In this document: positions 61,057 through 64,000 of the stretch, piece after piece
How the letters are laid out: every line of letters begins with the position of its first letter
Numbering within the stretch: position 1 is the stretch's first letter
Assembly (NCBI RefSeq): GCF_002813755.1
Contig: NZ_CP018061.1
Coordinates: 1,416,001-1,480,000, forward strand
DNA from: Enterococcus mundtii
GTDB lineage: Bacteria > Bacillota > Bacilli > Lactobacillales > Enterococcaceae
Length of the DNA stretch: 64,000 nucleotides
Direction: 5' to 3'
Notes under the pieces: generated by a model
What the model was told of the DNA's origin: nothing
The model's input: only the letters and a program-made list of their open reading frames with translations
Database searches by the model: none
Program-made: the position numbers and the translations under genes

Positions 61057-61129
61057 TAATGAAGTGGATCTCAATTATATTAAATGATAGAACTGATGGG
61101 ATGACAAATACGCTTTTTATACCACCAAG

Positions 61130-63973
61130 CTATTGTAATAATTCTGGCAATCCAAATACTTCAAATCCATAGATTCTTGCTGCAGTGTCTGATCCTTGTG
61201 TTGGTTTGTCAATACGTAATCGGACATATCGTGCAGATTGTACCGCAAAAGTCTCGACCGAGCTACTCGCCGTATTATTGGTAGTTTTGGCGACTTCTTT
61301 ATATATCTCTCCATCTTCACTTAGTTCGATCACATATGCTTTTGTATTCATATCAGGACTTTCTCCACCTGCTTGCGCATGGTCTATACGAACTTCACTA
61401 ATGGTTTGAACATGCCCTAAATCAAGTGTCAATTCGTGTGGCGGCGTACCCGTTGCACACCACTTAGTCGTCAAGTCGCCATCTATTGCAAAATGAGGTG
61501 CTTCCGCTTCATTGGTGTAAGAAGAAGCGGTCGCTTTCGCGTCTCGTGATAACAGCGGCAACTCAGTTGGTACTTTATCAGAAATTGTGATCAAACCGAC
61601 TTTTTCGACAGGTGTCTCCCCTGCTTGATTGCTTGCCGTTAATTTGACTTTATAAACACCTTCTTTGTGGTAAGTGACAACTGGCGAATTTTCATGACTT
61701 GTCGTAATATCCCCACCTTCAAATTCCCAAGTAACCGTTTCGGTATTTAAAGATGACGTGTTTGTAAAAGTAATCGCTGACCCTGGAGCGGCTAACGTTC
61801 TTGAAGCAGTAAAATTAGCTCTCGGCACTTTATTATCCGGCCAATCAAAAGAAACGGTCTCTGAAGGTTCACCTTGATTACCCAGCGCATCAACAGGCAC
61901 GACAATCAATTTTGTTTGCGTGGTGTCTAAGGTTCGTTCAAGGGCATTGATATAATGATTCGTAGCTGGTGTTGCTCCTAAGAAAGATTTTGAGTTATCA
62001 GGATTCAACCGGTAGATCTCATAATAGCTTGCTTGACTCTTCGTCTCATCCCAAGCAAGTCGTATGCCAGCGTATCGCCCTTCTTCTTCATCAAATGCAA
62101 CATCTTCAAGCGTCAGTCCCGAAACTTTTGCGGTTGGAAGTTCCTTTCCCTCTGTCAGTGCTAATTGACCCAAGTGTAGCGCGTAATCGGACTGAGTCTC
62201 TGAAGAAGCAAGCTGATAAGAGAGTGTGTTGATTTTTTCTCCTGCCAACCGACTGACATCATAGCTGACAGTTGTCCAATCCCGACCGATTGGTTCACTT
62301 GCCGAGATGATTTCTTTTCGCCCGTCAGCCATTTCTAAAACTAAATCAAGCTGGCTAATACTCGTTGCTTTTGCCGTTGTTGTGACAGAAGTCTTGTCGG
62401 AAATGGTTTCATCCATTCGATATAGTTTGATTGTACTTGATGCCTCGTTCACCATACTCCCTTTAAGAAGCAAAGAATTCCCGCCACGAAACGCCTCATC
62501 ATAATCCATCTCAACTGCTAATTGATTTTCTCCTTGATGTTCAAAGATCCAACGATACGTTGGCATCACGTCTTGCATACTGCGATTATTCCACTGTAGA
62601 TTAGATACTTTTTTTCCATTAATGAAGTAACCATACCCATTCCCCACATTAAAATTCGTTACAAAAGGTATGCTGGTAATAGCGCTCTGCTCTACTGCAT
62701 ACGTAGAGATCCCAGGCCATTCTTTTTCTACCGGTGCCTTCCCTTTCGTTGGATCACCTTGTTCATTGACCCAAAAACGCATTTCACGACGTTGAAAATC
62801 AGCAGGATCACTTGCTGATGTGTAGGTCCAACTCGGGACATACAGTCCTAATGAAGTATAAGGAGTGCCAGTTTCATCTGTGAATAGCCGCCAGTTCACA
62901 GGGGTATCATACCCATTTTGTTGGACATCGATTCCCGCATATAATTGATAAGGATCGATCCCTAATTCATTGGCTTTTTTCTTTGAAGCTTTCAATAATT
63001 CTTGACTCGCTAAACGATCGGTATTCCACCAAAAATTCAAAAACATGCTATCAGCTAAAGGATTCATTTCCGCATCGACTAAAAACGCTTGGTTTTTATC
63101 TGTCAGCGCATTTTGCCAATCCATCTTCCCTTCCGAAGTCATCGAATCGTACCACATGATTTCTAAAGCTGCTGCTTTTTGCTTGAATTGTTTGATGAAT
63201 TCTTGCATCAAATCCGCATGTTCTTTACTCAATCCTCCTGCTGTATTTGCCCCTTCTACCTTTTTTTGATTGTTTGCATCATCAAAACTTGTGACTAGTG
63301 TGTCCGTTTCCTGATTGATAAACCAGCCATCAAACCCATATCGAGTAGCTACTTCGATCAATTGATCAACTAAAGGAAAGGTACCATCCTCATCTTTTTG
63401 CAAGAATGTATCCAACCATTCGATTTTACCACCATGAGCGGACTGCGGAAAGAAAACTGTCCCTAATACTGGCACACCATTTTTATGGGCCGCATCAATG
63501 ACATCAGGACTTGGCGGTACAATGATCCCTTCACCAGACGAACCACCCCAATACACAAGTTGGTCGATATATTGCCAATTGGAAAATACATTGGCATCAA
63601 AAGTATTGATACCTCTAGGCGCATTCCCACTTGTACTTCTATTCATGATCGACAAAGCGACCACTTTCATTTCTGGTGTTTGCGTGTCATTTGAAGTTGT
63701 CAGTGCCTTTTTATCGATCCGTTTTGCTAAAGGCACTTTACTGACGTTATAAGGTGCATCCGGATCTTTAGAAAATTCCCATTCTAACAATTCTTCAGGA
63801 AACCAGTAAGACGATTCCGGCTGATTATCCAATCCTCGTTGATAAGTTGCTGCTTCTGTTTCTTTGTAATCAAACGTTTTAGTCTCTGCGTGATACGTTG
63901 TCCCACTACCAATTGCACTTGATATTACTACTGCACAAAAGAGTCCGACTGCTATTTTTTTCTTATTCTTCAT
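61130..63973 (-). CDS. Secreted GH85 endo-beta-N-acetylglucosaminidase
   Basis: A 947-residue exported enzyme that would cut the chitobiose core of N-linked glycans, releasing free oligosaccharides. A signal peptide (about 1-28) is followed by the GH85 barrel (about 60-480) with YGFDGWFINQET carrying the catalytic Asn/Glu pair and MWYDSMTSEGKMDWQN. Then come beta-sandwich regions, a PKD domain (about 735-820, PRANFTASRTLAAPGS) and a C-terminal F5/8-type C domain (about 830-947, ATASSYTNEAEAPHFAIDGD). There is no sortase signal, so it should be released or bind through its accessory domains. AGGGGGAGCGGAG precedes the ATG. Confidence 0.9.
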   Translation of the reverse strand: MKNKKKIAVGLFCAVVISSAIGSGTTYHAETKTFDYKETEAATYQRGLDNQPESSYWFPEELLEWEFSKDPDAPYNVSKVPLAKRIDKKALTTSNDTQTPEMKVVALSIMNRSTSGNAPRGINTFDANVFSNWQYIDQLVYWGGSSGEGIIVPPSPDVIDAAHKNGVPVLGTVFFPQSAHGGKIEWLDTFLQKDEDGTFPLVDQLIEVATRYGFDGWFINQETDTLVTSFDDANNQKKVEGANTAGGLSKEHADLMQEFIKQFKQKAAALEIMWYDSMTSEGKMDWQNALTDKNQAFLVDAEMNPLADSMFLNFWWNTDRLASQELLKASKKKANELGIDPYQLYAGIDVQQNGYDTPVNWRLFTDETGTPYTSLGLYVPSWTYTSASDPADFQRREMRFWVNEQGDPTKGKAPVEKEWPGISTYAVEQSAITSIPFVTNFNVGNGYGYFINGKKVSNLQWNNRSMQDVMPTYRWIFEHQGENQLAVEMDYDEAFRGGNSLLLKGSMVNEASSTIKLYRMDETISDKTSVTTTAKATSISQLDLVLEMADGRKEIISASEPIGRDWTTVSYDVSRLAGEKINTLSYQLASSETQSDYALHLGQLALTEGKELPTAKVSGLTLEDVAFDEEEGRYAGIRLAWDETKSQASYYEIYRLNPDNSKSFLGATPATNHYINALERTLDTTQTKLIVVPVDALGNQGEPSETVSFDWPDNKVPRANFTASRTLAAPGSAITFTNTSSLNTETVTWEFEGGDITTSHENSPVVTYHKEGVYKVKLTASNQAGETPVEKVGLITISDKVPTELPLLSRDAKATASSYTNEAEAPHFAIDGDLTTKWCATGTPPHELTLDLGHVQTISEVRIDHAQAGGESPDMNTKAYVIELSEDGEIYKEVAKTTNNTASSSVETFAVQSARYVRLRIDKPTQGSDTAARIYGFEVFGLPELLQ

Positions 63974-64000
63974 CTCCGCTCCCCCTAAATTTAATTGATA

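Overview
The window looks like a chromosomal segment of an Enterococcus close to the E. faecium / E. hirae / E. mundtii group. The base composition is low-GC, with strong AGGAGG-type ribosome binding sites and U-tailed hairpin terminators. Genes pointing the same way are a PBP5-type transpeptidase with low-affinity signatures preceded by psr, a NapA-type antiporter, gls24/glsB stress operons, a bile salt hydrolase and LPxTG/LPxTN surface proteins. The species cannot be fixed from the sequence alone. There is no phage, IS element, CRISPR array, rRNA or complete tRNA gene.

Layout. 1-3.5 kb: maltodextrin locus (permease start, binding protein, GH13 enzyme), with two copies of a LacI-type operator each paired with a cre-like site. 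3.5-11.3 kb: menB-E-F-D-H-C operon making DHNA for demethylmenaquinone, with a divergent thioesterase. 11.5-14.5 kb: YitT protein, ohr/ohrR with its operator, bile salt hydrolase. 14.6-20.4 kb: repeat-rich LPxTG protein divergent from an Mga-like regulator, DUF2200 and DUF308 proteins, NapA. 20.5-24.2 kb: pbp5, psr, a 51-residue ORF and an M-box magnesium riboswitch. 24.4-27.7 kb: flavin reductase, secreted chitin-type LPMO, ankyrin lipoprotein. 27.8-34.7 kb: one operon joining an ABC importer to an RNase J-like metallo-beta-lactamase protein and a 5'-nucleotidase-like phosphoesterase.

35.2-36.8 kb: first gls24 operon. 37.3-40.4 kb: agr-type quorum-sensing locus in the order agrC-agrA-agrB-agrD, with a 54-residue AgrD and a pair of 21-bp-spaced direct repeats ahead of agrBD; a 57-residue membrane protein converges on it. 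40.7-41.7 kb: DUF2975/YozG pair behind a structured leader. 41.8-48.5 kb: Mga-like regulator and a 1728-residue LPxTN adhesin with five mucin-binding-like modules. 48.9-55.0 kb: second gls24 operon, at the end of a long stress-type operon (two GT8 glycosyltransferases, Fe-S-like protein, CorA, short-chain dehydrogenase, AmaP, DUF2273, Gls24, GlsB). 55.3-60.9 kb: small housekeeping and unknown genes, including a coiled-coil protein preceded by a tRNA T-arm-like leader. 61.1-64 kb: secreted GH85 endoglycosidase.

Together the window reads as a host-interaction and cell-envelope region: quorum sensing, two surface-protein/Mga pairs, envelope stress operons, bile resistance and secreted glycan-active enzymes. 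The points most worth a second look are the agr locus with its predicted peptide and operator, the M-box placed ahead of a tiny ORF and psr, the importer/RNase J-like operon, and two unassigned structured leaders.
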